Shown here in pieces: positions 8,471 to 17,824 of a DNA stretch of 64,000 nt; the stretch's first letter is position 1; every line of letters starts with the position of its first letter. The DNA is taken from NCBI RefSeq assembly GCF_004023625.1, contig NZ_ML137712.1, positions 124,001 through 188,000 on the forward strand, read 5' to 3'. The notes under the pieces were generated by a model. It made no database searches, was not told the DNA's origin, and was given only the letters and a program-made list of their open reading frames with translations. The DNA comes from Streptomyces cavernae. Lineage in GTDB: Bacteria; Actinomycetota; Actinomycetes; Streptomycetales; Streptomycetaceae. A program made the position numbers and the translations under genes.

Positions 8471-10060
8471 ATGTCCCGGCGTACCGATGAGACCGAGACC
8501 ACGGCCGAGGAACCTCGCGACCGCAGGCTGACGTTGGTGCGCGACGAGGACGACACGGCGGAGGCGGCCTCCGCCACGGACGATGACGGCGCCACCGCCG
8601 CGGGCAGTGGTGCCGCCGGGGCGGCACGGGTGGGCGCGGCGGCCACCGCCACCGACGGTCAGAGCTCGAGCCGAGAAGAGCCTCCCGCAGAAAGCAAGAG
8701 CCCCACACGGGAGCAGGAGTCCGACGCCGTCCGGCCCGCGGAGCCGCGCCGACGCCGTGTCCTACGACTGGCAGCCTGCGCGGCAGCCCTCGCCGTCGCG
8801 ATGACGTCCGCGGCCATCGTGGTGGGCGCCCGCGACGAGGGCACCGCCCCCGTGGCCTCGGCCCCCGCCGGCGTCTCCCCCGGCCTCCTCGCGAACGGCG
8901 ACCTCAACGCCGGCATCAATGCGCTGCAGGCCCAACTCCGCGCCCAGCCCAAGGACTACAGCTCCTGGGCCACCCTGGGCCTCGCCTACGTCGAGCAGGC
9001 CCGCACCACCGGCGACCCCTCCCGCTACCCGCAGGCCCAGAAGGCCCTGGCCCGCGCGCTGAAGCTGAGGCCGGACCACGACGCCGCGTTCGCGGGCCTC
9101 GCCGCGCTCGCCGCCGCCCGGCACCAGTTCCCCGAGGCCCTGAAGTACGCCGATGAAGCGCTCGCGCTGAACCCGTACAGCGAACGCGCGCTCTCCTCCC
9201 GCATCGACGCCCTGGTCGAACTCGGCCGCTACGACGACGCGTCGAAGGCGGCCGACACGGCCGACGCACGCCGCCCCGGCATCCCGGTGTTCACCCGGTT
9301 CGCCTACGTCCGTGAGCTGCGCGGCGACGTCAAGACCGCCCGCCGGGTCCTGGAGCAGGCGCTGTCCTCGGCGACGTCCCGCGGCGACATCTCCTACGTG
9401 GCCACCCAGCTCGGCCAACTCGCCTGGCGTCAGGGCGACTACGACACCGCCCTCGAGTTCTACGCGCGGGCGCTCGCCGCCGACGACTCCTACCTCCCCG
9501 CGTTGGAGGGCCGCGCCCGCGCCCAGGCCGCGCAGGGTGACACCAAGGCGGCCATCAGCGGCCTGCGGGACGTCGTCACCCGCTACCCGCTGCCCGGCCC
9601 GCTCGTCGCCCTCGGTGAGCTGTACGAGGCGAGCGGCGACAAGGCCAAGGCCCAGGAGCAGTACGACCTGGTGAACGCGTGGACGGAACTGGCCCGCGCC
9701 AACGGCGTCAACGCCGACCTCGACACCGCGCTCGCCGCCGCCGACCACGGCGACCGCGAGGCCGCGCTGAAGGCTGCGCGCGCCGAGTGGGACCGTCGCG
9801 AGACCGTGCACACCGCGGACGCCCTCGCCTGGGCCCTGCACGTCAACGGCAAGGACGAGGAGGCGCTCCCGTACGCCCGCAAGGCCACGGCCACCGGCTA
9901 CCAGGACGCCACCTTCCTGTACCACCGCGGCATGATCGAGCGCGCCACGGGCAACACCGACGCGGCCCGAACCGCGCTCTCGGCCGCCCTGAAGCTCAAC
10001 CCCGGCTTCTCGCCACTGGGCGCCCGTGACGCCCGCGAGGCACTCAAGGAGACGAAGTGA
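8471..10060 (+). CDS. TPR-repeat membrane protein
   Basis: The start at 8471 has GGAGAGGG immediately upstream; longer in-frame versions lack a site. The 529-residue protein has an acidic, low-complexity cytoplasmic N-terminus of about 95 residues and one transmembrane helix (LRLAACAAALAVAMTSAAIV). An extracytoplasmic run of tetratricopeptide helices follows (for example DYSSWATLGLAYVEQARTTG and DYDTALEFYARALAADDSYL) to the end. TPR arrays usually serve as docking scaffolds, so it may hold the DUF4331 protein and the transporter together. It overlaps the next gene by four bases (GTGA). Confidence 0.82.
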   Translation: MSRRTDETETTAEEPRDRRLTLVRDEDDTAEAASATDDDGATAAGSGAAGAARVGAAATATDGQSSSREEPPAESKSPTREQESDAVRPAEPRRRRVLRLAACAAALAVAMTSAAIVVGARDEGTAPVASAPAGVSPGLLANGDLNAGINALQAQLRAQPKDYSSWATLGLAYVEQARTTGDPSRYPQAQKALARALKLRPDHDAAFAGLAALAAARHQFPEALKYADEALALNPYSERALSSRIDALVELGRYDDASKAADTADARRPGIPVFTRFAYVRELRGDVKTARRVLEQALSSATSRGDISYVATQLGQLAWRQGDYDTALEFYARALAADDSYLPALEGRARAQAAQGDTKAAISGLRDVVTRYPLPGPLVALGELYEASGDKAKAQEQYDLVNAWTELARANGVNADLDTALAAADHGDREAALKAARAEWDRRETVHTADALAWALHVNGKDEEALPYARKATATGYQDATFLYHRGMIERATGNTDAARTALSAALKLNPGFSPLGARDAREALKETK

Positions 10061-11904
10061 CCCGCACGTTCCGCCGCGCGCTCGGCTCCGGTGCCGCCGT
10101 CCTGACGGCCGCCGGCGCGCTCGTGCTGATCCCCGCGGGGACCGCGAGCGCGCACCCGCTCGGCAACTTCACGGTCAACCACTACGACGGCCTCGTCGCC
10201 GCTCCGGGTCAGCTGCGGGTCGACCACGTCGAGGACCTCGCGGAGATCCCGGCCACCCAGGCGGGGCCGCAGCTGAAGAAGCTCGGCGCGACCGAGTGGG
10301 CCCGGCAGCGCTGCGCGACGGCGGCGAGCGGCAGTGAACTCACGGTGGCCGGAAAGCCGGTGGAGCTGACCGTCGCCAAGAGCGAGGCCGAGGTCCGGCC
10401 CGGGCAGGCGGGGCTGAACACTCTGCGGGTGGAGTGCCGGCTGACGGCTCCGCTGCCCGAGGGCGAGTCGGTGACCGTCGGCTTCCGCAGCGCCGGGGCG
10501 ACAAAGGGGCCCGGCTGGCGGGAGATCACCGCGCAGGGCGACCGGATGACGCTCGCCGGCACCGACGTGCCGAAGAAGTCGATCTCGCGGCGGCTCACCC
10601 AGTACCCCGAGGAACTGCTGGCCTCGCCGGCCGACACCTCCTCGGCGTCTCTGCAGGTGCGGCCGGGCGGGCCCGCGCTCGCCTCGGCCGACCGGGACGC
10701 CCCCGGGTCGTCGATCCTGCCGCGCGGTGCCGACCGCTGGACCAAGGCACTCGACGGCCTGGTGGCCCGGCACGACCTCACCATCGGCTTCGCCGCTCTC
10801 GCGGTGCTGATCGCGATCTTCCTGGGTGCGATGCACGCGCTGGCGCCCGGTCACGGCAAGACCCTGATGGCGGCCACGGCCGCGGCCCGCGGCGGCAGCG
10901 CGACGTTCCGCGACGTCCTCCCGCTGGCCGCGTCGGTGACGGTCACCCACACCCTCGGCGTGGTCGGCCTGGGCCTGCTGATCACGGCGGGTTCGGGCGC
11001 GGCGCCCTCGGTGATCACCTGGCTGGGGCTGGCGAGCGGGGTCCTGGTGATGGGAGCGGGTCTCACGCTCGTACGCAGGGCCTGGCAGAACCGGCAGGGT
11101 CATACGCATACCCATGACCATGACCACCCGCACGATCACGACCACACGCACGATCAGGACCACGACCACGACCACGGGCACTCGCACGGCCACGGGCATG
11201 ACCACGGTCACGGTCACACACCCGACCACGGTCACCCGCACGACCACGAGCACGAGCACACCCACTCGCACAGCCACGACGACCACGAGCGCGCCGAGGA
11301 GCACGACCGTCCCCTCGTCCTCGCGCACGCCCAGGCGGCCCCGGCCGCCACCGCCACCGCTTTGGTCGCGGTCAAGGAGCCGGTCGTTCGGAAAACGACC
11401 GAACACCAGCACACGCACGCCCACGGCGACCACGACCACAAGCACGACCACAAGCACGAGAAGAAGCACGACCACTCCCCCAAGCCCCGCAAGCGCACCC
11501 CCCGCCCCCGCACCCTTACTCACACCCACGGCGGCTTCACCCACACCCACGAGATCGCCCCCACCATCCGCGGCACGATCCTGATGGGCTTCGCCGGTGG
11601 CCTCGTGCCCAGCCCCTCCGCGGTCGTCGTGCTCGTCGGCGCGGCGGCGCTCGGCAAGGCCTGGTTCGGTTTCCTGCTCGTGATCGCCTACGGCGTCGGG
11701 CTCGCCCTCACGCTCACCGCGGCCGGATTCGTCGTGGTCAAGGCGGGCGACGGGATGAACCGTCTGCTGGACCGGCGCCCCCGGCTGGCCGGCGGTCCGG
11801 CGGTGGCCCTGCTGCGGAAAGCCGCGCCGCTCGGCTCGGCGCTCGTCGTGGTCGCCCTCGGGGCTGGTTTGGTCATCAGGGGGGCCGCATCCGCCCTCGG
11901 CTGA
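10057..11904 (+). CDS. NicO/RcnA-type nickel-cobalt transporter with histidine-rich loop
   Basis: The 615-residue protein has a signal peptide and a mature start at SAHPLGNFTVNHYDGL, then an external domain of about 190 residues. Transmembrane helices follow with GAMHALAPGHGKTLMAATAA. The His-x4-Asp/His-type HALxPGHGK segment is the signature of NicO/UreH-like nickel and cobalt transporters. Between helix groups, codons from about 11,101 to 11,550 encode a cytoplasmic loop dominated by His-Asp and His-Thr pairs, an expected metal buffer. The last helices (GFAGGLVPSPSAVVVLVGAA) complete the family fold. GTG at 10,057 overlaps the TPR stop. Export versus import of metal cannot be told from sequence. 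Confidence 0.85.
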   Translation: MTRTFRRALGSGAAVLTAAGALVLIPAGTASAHPLGNFTVNHYDGLVAAPGQLRVDHVEDLAEIPATQAGPQLKKLGATEWARQRCATAASGSELTVAGKPVELTVAKSEAEVRPGQAGLNTLRVECRLTAPLPEGESVTVGFRSAGATKGPGWREITAQGDRMTLAGTDVPKKSISRRLTQYPEELLASPADTSSASLQVRPGGPALASADRDAPGSSILPRGADRWTKALDGLVARHDLTIGFAALAVLIAIFLGAMHALAPGHGKTLMAATAAARGGSATFRDVLPLAASVTVTHTLGVVGLGLLITAGSGAAPSVITWLGLASGVLVMGAGLTLVRRAWQNRQGHTHTHDHDHPHDHDHTHDQDHDHDHGHSHGHGHDHGHGHTPDHGHPHDHEHEHTHSHSHDDHERAEEHDRPLVLAHAQAAPAATATALVAVKEPVVRKTTEHQHTHAHGDHDHKHDHKHEKKHDHSPKPRKRTPRPRTLTHTHGGFTHTHEIAPTIRGTILMGFAGGLVPSPSAVVVLVGAAALGKAWFGFLLVIAYGVGLALTLTAAGFVVVKAGDGMNRLLDRRPRLAGGPAVALLRKAAPLGSALVVVALGAGLVIRGAASALG

Positions 11905-11950
11905 GTTACTTTGTGTGGGTGGATCACACGGCTGCGACTGGGGGACGCCC

Positions 11951-13648
11951 GTGACGGAGAACCCGAGCGGCGAACGAACGGTCGCCGGGCGCTACCGCCT
12001 GCTCTCCCGGCTCGGCGAGGGCGGTATGGGGACGGTATGGCGCGCCCGCGACGAAGTGCTGCACCGCGAGGTGGCGGTCAAGGAGGTACGCGCCCCCGCC
12101 GGGCTCCCGGCACCCGAAGTCGAGCGGCTGTACGCACGGCTGGAGCGGGAGGGCTGGGCCGCGGCCCGGGTCGCCAATTCCAATGTGGTGACGGTCTACG
12201 ACGTGGCGACCGAGGACGGCCGCCCCTGGATCGTGATGGAGCTGATCCGCGGGCTGTCGCTGGCCGACGTGCTGGAGGCGGAGGGTCCGATGGACCCGCG
12301 GCGCGCGGCGCACATCGGCGCGGAGGTGCTGTCGGCGCTGCGGGCGGCGCACGCGGCGGGCGTGCTGCACCGTGATGTGAAGCCCGGGAACGTGCTGATC
12401 GCCAACGACGGCCGGGTCGTCCTCACCGACTTCGGCATCGCCATGGTCGAGGGCAGTGCGGCGCTGACCATGACCGGCGAGGTCATCGGCTCGCCGGAGT
12501 TCCTCGCGCCGGAGCGCGCGCTGGGGCGAAAGCCGGGCCCCGAGTCCGATCTGTGGTCGCTCGGGGTAATGCTGTATGCCGCGGTCGAGGGCAGTTCCCC
12601 GTTCCGGCAGAACACCCCGCTGAGCACGCTGCGTGCGATCGTCGACGAGGAACTGCCGCCGCCGCGCCGGGCGGGTGTGCTGACACCGGTGATCGAGGGG
12701 CTGCTGCGCAAGGATCCGGCGGAGCGGCTCGAGGCGGAGCGGGCGGAGCAGGACCTCAGGATCGTCGCCGCGGGCGGCACGGTGGGCTCGTTCGGCCCGG
12801 CGACGGCCCCGCTGCCGGCCGCCCCGACCATCGCCTCGCACCAGCGGCCCGAGTACACGCCGACGCCGCCCAGACCCCCGGTGCCGGTACCCGCGGGTGC
12901 GCACACCGCGCCCACGTCGCCCACCGGGCCGGTCGGCGGCCCTCCCGGGCGACAGGGCTATCCGCTGTACACCAAGGTGATGCTGATCGTGGGGATCGTC
13001 TTCCTCGCGCTGGCGCTCGGCGGCCTCATCTACGCGCTGATGAACAACGGCGACGGGGGCGGCAACGAACCCACCAGCGGCGAGAGGACGTCCGGAGGTG
13101 CGCAGACCACCGGCTCGGACGACGGCGGGACCACGGCGGACGACCCCGGTGCGAGTGAGAGCGGTACGGACGCGGAGAACGGCGGTACGACGAGCGAGGG
13201 TGAGACGAGCGGGGGTCAGACGAGTCAGGCGCCGCAGTCGGTGAAGGTGACGGTCGCCGGCGCGCGCACCGACTACAGCGGAAGCTGCCCCCCGCAGGGC
13301 GCCGAGGCTCCGGCGTTCACCGCCACGTTCACGGTGGGCCGGGTCCCCGCGTCGGTGGACTACCGCTGGGTGACCAGGTCCGGTGAACCGTCCGACGCGG
13401 GCTGGAAGACGCTGTCGTTCGGGTCCGGCGACGGTCGGACCAAGCAGGTGAACCACGTCGAGACGACGTACGACGAGGGCGGCACGTACCAGAACGAGAT
13501 CGCCGTCGAGGTCCGCAGCCCGGTGGCCACGACCTCCAACTACGTCGCGTTCTCGGTGAGCTGCGAGACGGCGACCCCGACCGGCACGGGCGGGGCCTCC
13601 TCAGCCGCCCCGTACGGCGGTGCGTCCGGGGCGACACCGAACGGCTAG
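11951..13648 (+). CDS. transmembrane serine/threonine protein kinase
   Basis: The 565-residue Pkn-type receptor kinase has its N-terminal kinase domain in the cytoplasm: GEGGMGTVWRA glycine loop, Lys44 (VAVKEV), Asp142 in HRDVKPGNVLI, and DFGIA. After a Pro-rich linker comes one membrane helix (VMLIVGIVFLALALGGLIYA). A Thr/Gly/Ser-rich stalk and an external domain of about 110 residues (PQSVKVTVAGARTDYSGSCP) follow; this external domain may bind a ligand. The GTG at 11,951 follows GGGGGAC; a GTG at 11,915 would add 12 residues. It ends at a hairpin shared with the convergent lipase. Substrates are unknown. Confidence 0.93.
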   Translation: MTENPSGERTVAGRYRLLSRLGEGGMGTVWRARDEVLHREVAVKEVRAPAGLPAPEVERLYARLEREGWAAARVANSNVVTVYDVATEDGRPWIVMELIRGLSLADVLEAEGPMDPRRAAHIGAEVLSALRAAHAAGVLHRDVKPGNVLIANDGRVVLTDFGIAMVEGSAALTMTGEVIGSPEFLAPERALGRKPGPESDLWSLGVMLYAAVEGSSPFRQNTPLSTLRAIVDEELPPPRRAGVLTPVIEGLLRKDPAERLEAERAEQDLRIVAAGGTVGSFGPATAPLPAAPTIASHQRPEYTPTPPRPPVPVPAGAHTAPTSPTGPVGGPPGRQGYPLYTKVMLIVGIVFLALALGGLIYALMNNGDGGGNEPTSGERTSGGAQTTGSDDGGTTADDPGASESGTDAENGGTTSEGETSGGQTSQAPQSVKVTVAGARTDYSGSCPPQGAEAPAFTATFTVGRVPASVDYRWVTRSGEPSDAGWKTLSFGSGDGRTKQVNHVETTYDEGGTYQNEIAVEVRSPVATTSNYVAFSVSCETATPTGTGGASSAAPYGGASGATPNG

Positions 13649-13655
13649 GGCCTGG

Positions 13656-13688
13656 CAGGCAACGTTGCGACGGGGCGAACGTTGCCTG
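13656..13688. terminator. bidirectional hairpin terminator between kinase and lipase
   Basis: A perfect 11-bp inverted repeat (CAGGCAACGTT at 13,656-13,666 and its complement at 13,678-13,688) with an 11-base loop sits in the 52-bp gap between two convergent genes. It can end both transcripts. Confidence 0.75.
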
Positions 13689-13700
13689 TTGAGCACGGGA

Positions 13701-14510
13701 TCAGGCCGCCGCGGTGAGGACGGGGAGATAGCCGCCGGACTGTCCGCCGACGGTGGGGTGGTATGACTCGCCGATGTTCAGCCAGTTGACGCTGTGCAAC
13801 CAGGAGCTGCCCGAGCAGATCTCATGGCCGGTGAAGGCCGGACGGACGTCGCCGAAGGTGTAGCCGTGGTCCGCGGCCCGCTTGGCGATGGCGCTGTTCA
13901 GATAGTCGGCGCCGTCGTTGATGGCCGCGCGCTCCCTCTCCGTGAGCCCGGCCAGACAGTTGCCGTTGAGCTTGTAGAAACGGGGGTAGCCGAGGACGAC
14001 CACCCGGGCCGAGGGCGCCTTGGCCCGGATCGCCGAGTAGACCCGGTCGAGGTTGCCGGGGAGCGTCGAGTCGACGTATGCCTTCGCCGTCGCGATGCGC
14101 GCCAGACAGGTGCTCTCGGACTGGAGCACACAGGTCGTCATGACGTCCGCGAAGCCGGCGTCGTTGCCTCCGATGGTGATCGAGACCAGTCCGGTGCCGG
14201 TGCCGAGTCCGCCCAGCTGGTTCGCCAGAACATCACTCGTACGAGCGCCGGAGCACGCCGCGAAAGTGAAGACAGAGGGTGAATGGGCTGCCGCCCACAG
14301 GTGGGGGTACGCCTTCGTGCTGCGCTTGCAGTCGCCGCTCGAGCTGATGTAACTGCCCGCGCCCACCCCTGACGAGTAGGAGTCGCCGAGGGCCACATAG
14401 CCGGTGGCCGCGGTGGTTTCGTACGCCTGCGCCGCGGTCGCCCCGGTGAGGACGGTGCCGGTGGCCAGGAGGAGTGCGGTCAGGTATGCCGCAAGTCGGG
14501 AACGTCTCAT
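13701..14510 (-). CDS. secreted SGNH/GDSL-family lipase
   Basis: The 269-residue secreted hydrolase has a signal peptide ending near AAQA-YETT. Block I is YVALGDSYSSG with catalytic Ser44; block II has GlySer-rich ACSGARTSD; block III is TIGGNDAGF; and the C-terminal ESYHPTVGG carries the catalytic His (about residue 251). Cysteine pairs typical of Streptomyces secreted lipases are present. The ATG at 14,510 has GGGAGG upstream; the longer reading frame from 14,540 would bury that site. It resembles, from memory, the S. coelicolor extracellular lipases of this fold. It diverges from the subtilase gene. Confidence 0.94.
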   Translation of the reverse strand: MRRSRLAAYLTALLLATGTVLTGATAAQAYETTAATGYVALGDSYSSGVGAGSYISSSGDCKRSTKAYPHLWAAAHSPSVFTFAACSGARTSDVLANQLGGLGTGTGLVSITIGGNDAGFADVMTTCVLQSESTCLARIATAKAYVDSTLPGNLDRVYSAIRAKAPSARVVVLGYPRFYKLNGNCLAGLTERERAAINDGADYLNSAIAKRAADHGYTFGDVRPAFTGHEICSGSSWLHSVNWLNIGESYHPTVGGQSGGYLPVLTAAA

Positions 14511-14851
14511 GGAACCTCCCTTTAGCAGGATCTCTGCCATAACCGTCGTAGCAGTTACGCGAGTTGACTGGAAGTGTCCATGCCAAGACGTTTTCGGCCT
14601 TATCGGTCCGCGCGAACCTTTCCCGGCTTATCCCCTGGCTTTCTGTGACTTGGCCATGAAATTGATTACGTGTGCATGACAGATACGTGACAAGCCGTCA
14701 ACTCTCTTGAGCTGACTGGGTAGTTGGCCCAGTCTGTGGGTCAGCCAAGAGCGGAACGCAACGCTCCAGGCTGTGCACGCGGCTGCGCGTGCATCCCCCA
14801 CAGTCACGCGCCCCACCCCGGCGCGTGCGCCTAGAGGAGGACTCCCTCGTA
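14511..14851. promoter_or_regulatory. 341-bp divergent promoter region of lipase and subtilase
   Basis: This region is less GC-rich than its surroundings and separates two secreted-enzyme genes that diverge. It contains TTGACT near 14,562 and several short inverted phrases around 14,690-14,760 (GAGCTGACTGGG and TTGGCCCAGTCTG). No operator or sigma box could be assigned with confidence. Confidence 0.4.
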
Positions 14852-16060
14852 ATGGCACGACTGCGTAGCACGAAGCTCCGGACCGCCACGACGGTCGCCT
14901 TCACCGCCGCCGCCCTGCTCGGCGCGCTCACCGCACTCCCCGCCCACGCCGCGCCGGCCGAGGGCAGGATCCTCGCCGCGGACTCCCCCACCGCGGTCAA
15001 GGGCAGCTACATCGTGACCCTCAAGAAGGACGCCGGGTTCAAGGCCGCCTCCAAGACCGGCAAGAGCCTGATCAACGAATACGGCGGCACGGTCAGGAAG
15101 ACGTTCGGCGCGGCGCTGAACGGCTACACGGCCGAGCTCTCCGAGACCGAGGCGAAGAGACTCGCGAAGGACCCGGCGGTGGCGGCCGTCGAGCAGAACC
15201 AGACCGTCCACCTGGCCGACACCACGCAGACCAGCGCCCCGTGGGGCCTGGACCGCATCGACCAGGCGGCGCTCCCGCTGTCCACCACGTACACCTACCC
15301 GGACTCGGCGGGCAGCGGGGTGACGGCGTACGTCATCGACACCGGCGTCCGGATCACGCACCAGCAGATCAGCGGACGGGCCAGTTACGGCTACGACGCC
15401 GTCGACGGCGACACCGTCGCCTCCGACGGCAACGGCCACGGCACACACGTTGCCACCACCATCGCGGGCAGCACCTACGGCGTCGCGAAGGCAGCCAAGA
15501 TCGTCGCCGTGCGGGTACTGAACAACAGTGGCTCCGGCACCACGGCGGGCGTGATCGCGGGCATCGACTGGGTCACCGCGAACCACTCCGGCCCCTCGGT
15601 GGCCAACATGTCGCTCGGCGGCGGCGCCTCCGCCTCACTGGACACGGCGGTCGCCAACTCCATCGCCAGCGGTGTCACCTACGCGGTCGCTGCGGGCAAC
15701 AGCAACGCCAACGCCTCCTCGTACTCCCCCGCCCGCGTCGCCTCGGCGATCACGGTGGGCGCCACCACCAGCACGGACGCCCGGGCCAGCTACTCCAACT
15801 ACGGTTCGATTCTGGACATCTTCGCCCCCGGTTCGTCGATCACGGCAGGCTGGTACACCAGCGACACCGCGACGAACACCATCTCCGGCACCTCGATGGC
15901 GACCCCGCACGTCGCGGGCGCGGCGGCGGTCTATCTCGCCGGTAACACCTCGGCCACCCCGGCCCAGGTCGCCACAGCCCTGGTGAACGGCGCCACCTCG
16001 AACGTGGTCACCAGCCCGGGCACCGGCTCCCCGAACAAGCTGCTGCGGCTCGTCCCGTGA
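14852..16060 (+). CDS. secreted subtilisin-like serine protease (S8) with I9 propeptide
   Basis: The 402-residue preproprotease has a signal peptide to about residue 32, then an I9 inhibitor propeptide (SYIVTLKKDAGFKAAS to AAVEQNQTVHL). The mature S8 catalytic domain has Asp163 (VIDTGV), His196 (GHGTHVAT), the oxyanion Asn in VAAGNSNANA, and Ser348 (GTSMATPHVAG). There are no extra C-terminal domains, so it resembles the aqualysin/proteinase K branch. The ATG at 14,852 follows AGAGGAGG at slightly long spacing. A hairpin at 16,174-16,210 may end the transcript. Confidence 0.95.
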   Translation: MARLRSTKLRTATTVAFTAAALLGALTALPAHAAPAEGRILAADSPTAVKGSYIVTLKKDAGFKAASKTGKSLINEYGGTVRKTFGAALNGYTAELSETEAKRLAKDPAVAAVEQNQTVHLADTTQTSAPWGLDRIDQAALPLSTTYTYPDSAGSGVTAYVIDTGVRITHQQISGRASYGYDAVDGDTVASDGNGHGTHVATTIAGSTYGVAKAAKIVAVRVLNNSGSGTTAGVIAGIDWVTANHSGPSVANMSLGGGASASLDTAVANSIASGVTYAVAAGNSNANASSYSPARVASAITVGATTSTDARASYSNYGSILDIFAPGSSITAGWYTSDTATNTISGTSMATPHVAGAAAVYLAGNTSATPAQVATALVNGATSNVVTSPGTGSPNKLLRLVP

Positions 16061-16173
16061 CAATCGCGGCCCGGCACGGCTTGCCGCACCGCAGCACCAG
16101 CAGCGCCGGCAGCACTCCGCGGCATTCGTAGCACCCGCAAAGACCGGAACCGCAACTCGGCCCGGACGAGCGG

Positions 16174-16210
16174 CAGTTCCCCGGAGAGAGCCCGCGTCTT
16201 CGGGGAACTG
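16174..16210 (+). terminator. candidate terminator after subtilase
   Basis: CAGTTCCCCG at 16,174-16,183 pairs perfectly with CGGGGAACTG at 16,201-16,210 across a 17-base loop. It lies between the subtilase and the first gene of the polysaccharide locus and would separate the two units. Confidence 0.5.
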
Positions 16211-16299
16211 GCGCATCCTCCGCCGCGTCCTTGACTCCGCCGGGTGCGCTGCGCGACATTGAAGCCCGGCATCCGGCGCTTCGGGGGGCAAAGTCGCCA

Positions 16300-16725
16300 A
16301 TGCAGACCATGCGTATCAAGCCACCTTCAACAGACAGCGAACAGCCGACGCGGCAGGATTCGGGGAGAGATCTGCCGGCGCTGCTCGCGGGCGCCGTCCT
16401 GGCCGTGGCGGGGATCGGTGCCGTACTCGCACTGGCCGACTCCGCCTCACCGCTGCGGGGCCCGCTCACGCTGTTCTTCCTGCTCGCCGCGCCGGGCGCG
16501 GCGATCTGGGCGGCCCTGGGCGGGCTGGACCCGTACGCCCGGACCCTGGCCTCGGTGGCCGGCGCGGTGGCGCTCGACATGCTCGTGGCCCAGGCCATGC
16601 TGGCGCTGCACCAGTGGTCGGTGCCCGGCGGCATCGCGGCGGTGGCCGCCCTCAGCACCCTCATACTCCTGCTGGTCCTGGTACGGCGGTTGCGTGACCG
16701 TACCGCGAATAGACGGAATCCCTGA
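16300..16725 (+). CDS. small polytopic membrane protein at head of polysaccharide locus
   Basis: The 141-residue protein has four predicted membrane helices (LPALLAGAVLAVAGIGAVLA; PLTLFFLLAAPGAAIWAALG; a helix around ASVAGAVALDMLVAQAMLAL; and IAAVAALSTLILLLVLVRRL). It ends in a basic tail. I do not recognise a family. The ATG at 16,300 has GGGGGG ten bases before it; an ATG nine bases downstream is also possible. The next gene begins two bases after its stop, so both are one transcript. Its place suggests a membrane partner for precursor assembly, which is inference. Confidence 0.7.
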   Translation: MQTMRIKPPSTDSEQPTRQDSGRDLPALLAGAVLAVAGIGAVLALADSASPLRGPLTLFFLLAAPGAAIWAALGGLDPYARTLASVAGAVALDMLVAQAMLALHQWSVPGGIAAVAALSTLILLLVLVRRLRDRTANRRNP

Positions 16726-16726
16726 C

Positions 16727-17824
16727 GTGGACATCGAGGTGTACCGTCCCGGCGACCTGACGTCCGCCGACCGGACGGCATGGACGGATCTGCAGTCCAA
16801 GGCCCACTTGAACGGTTCGCCCGAGCTGGCGAATCCGTTCCTCAGCCCTGAGTTCGCGCTCGCGGTGGGCAGATGCCGCAGGGGCGTGCGGATCGCGGTG
16901 GGCCGTGAGAACGGCGAGCCGGTGGCCTTCCTGCCGTTCCAGCGAACCGCCGCCGGTGTCGGCCGGGCCATCGGCCTCGGGGTCTCCGACTGCCAGGGCC
17001 TGGTCCACCGGCCGGGCCTCGACTGGGACGCCCAGGAGCTGCTGCGTGCCTGCCGGCTCGCGGTGTGGGAGTTCGACCACCTGGTGGAGGGCCAGGTCCC
17101 GTTCGAGGCTGGGGCCTCCGGCACCTTCCCGTCCCCGGTCATGGACGTCGACCGGGGCTATGAAACGTATCTGGGCGAACTGCGTGCCCGGTCGCCGAAG
17201 TTCACCCGGACCACCCTCGCCAAGGAGCGCAAGCTCGGGCGGGACCACTCCGACGTGACGTACGTCCACGACGAACGCGACCCGGCGGCGCTGCGCGCGC
17301 TGATGGAGTGGAAGTCGGCGCAGTACCGCAGGACCGGGCGGAGCGACCGCTTCGCGCAGCCGTGGATCACCCGGCTGGTGCACCAGTTGTTCCATACCCG
17401 AGCCGAGCGGTTCGCGGGAATCCTGTCGGTGCTCTACGCGAACGGAAAACCGGTCGCCGCACACTTCGGGCTGCGCTCGGAGCGGGTGCTGGCCTGCTGG
17501 TTCCCGGCGTACGACCCCGCCTTCGCGAAATACTCGCCGGGCCTGATCCTGCACCTGCGGATGGCCGAGGCCGCGGCGGCGGACGGGATCGCCTATCTGG
17601 ATCTGGGCCGCGGCCAGAAGGAGTACAAGGACTCCCTGAAGACACGCGAACTCAGCGTGTCCGAAGGGTGGGTGACACGTCGTCATCCCGTGGCGCTGGG
17701 TCACCGCGCGAGGCGTGCGCCGGTGCGTGCGCTACGCAACACGGTGCTGTCCCGGCCGGAACTGTTCGACCCGGCGGACAAACTCCTTAAACGGATCGGC
17801 AAAATCCGTTCAGGGAGTCGGTAA
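16727..17824 (+). CDS. CelD/GNAT-like (acetyltransferase 6 fold) protein in polysaccharide locus
   Basis: The 365-residue protein has two GNAT-like halves. It shows features of the CelD/BcsL family often found in cellulose and exopolysaccharide operons: FLSPEFALAVGRC near the N-terminus, KFTRTTLAKERKLGR, MEWKSAQYRRTGRSDRF, and GLILHLRMAEAAAADGIAYLDLGRGQKEYK. Such proteins are thought to transfer an acyl or aminoacyl group to a cell-surface polymer, though few have been tested. The GTG at 16,727 lies two bases after the previous stop. The family call is firm, the substrate unknown. Confidence 0.82.
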   Translation: MDIEVYRPGDLTSADRTAWTDLQSKAHLNGSPELANPFLSPEFALAVGRCRRGVRIAVGRENGEPVAFLPFQRTAAGVGRAIGLGVSDCQGLVHRPGLDWDAQELLRACRLAVWEFDHLVEGQVPFEAGASGTFPSPVMDVDRGYETYLGELRARSPKFTRTTLAKERKLGRDHSDVTYVHDERDPAALRALMEWKSAQYRRTGRSDRFAQPWITRLVHQLFHTRAERFAGILSVLYANGKPVAAHFGLRSERVLACWFPAYDPAFAKYSPGLILHLRMAEAAAADGIAYLDLGRGQKEYKDSLKTRELSVSEGWVTRRHPVALGHRARRAPVRALRNTVLSRPELFDPADKLLKRIGKIRSGSR

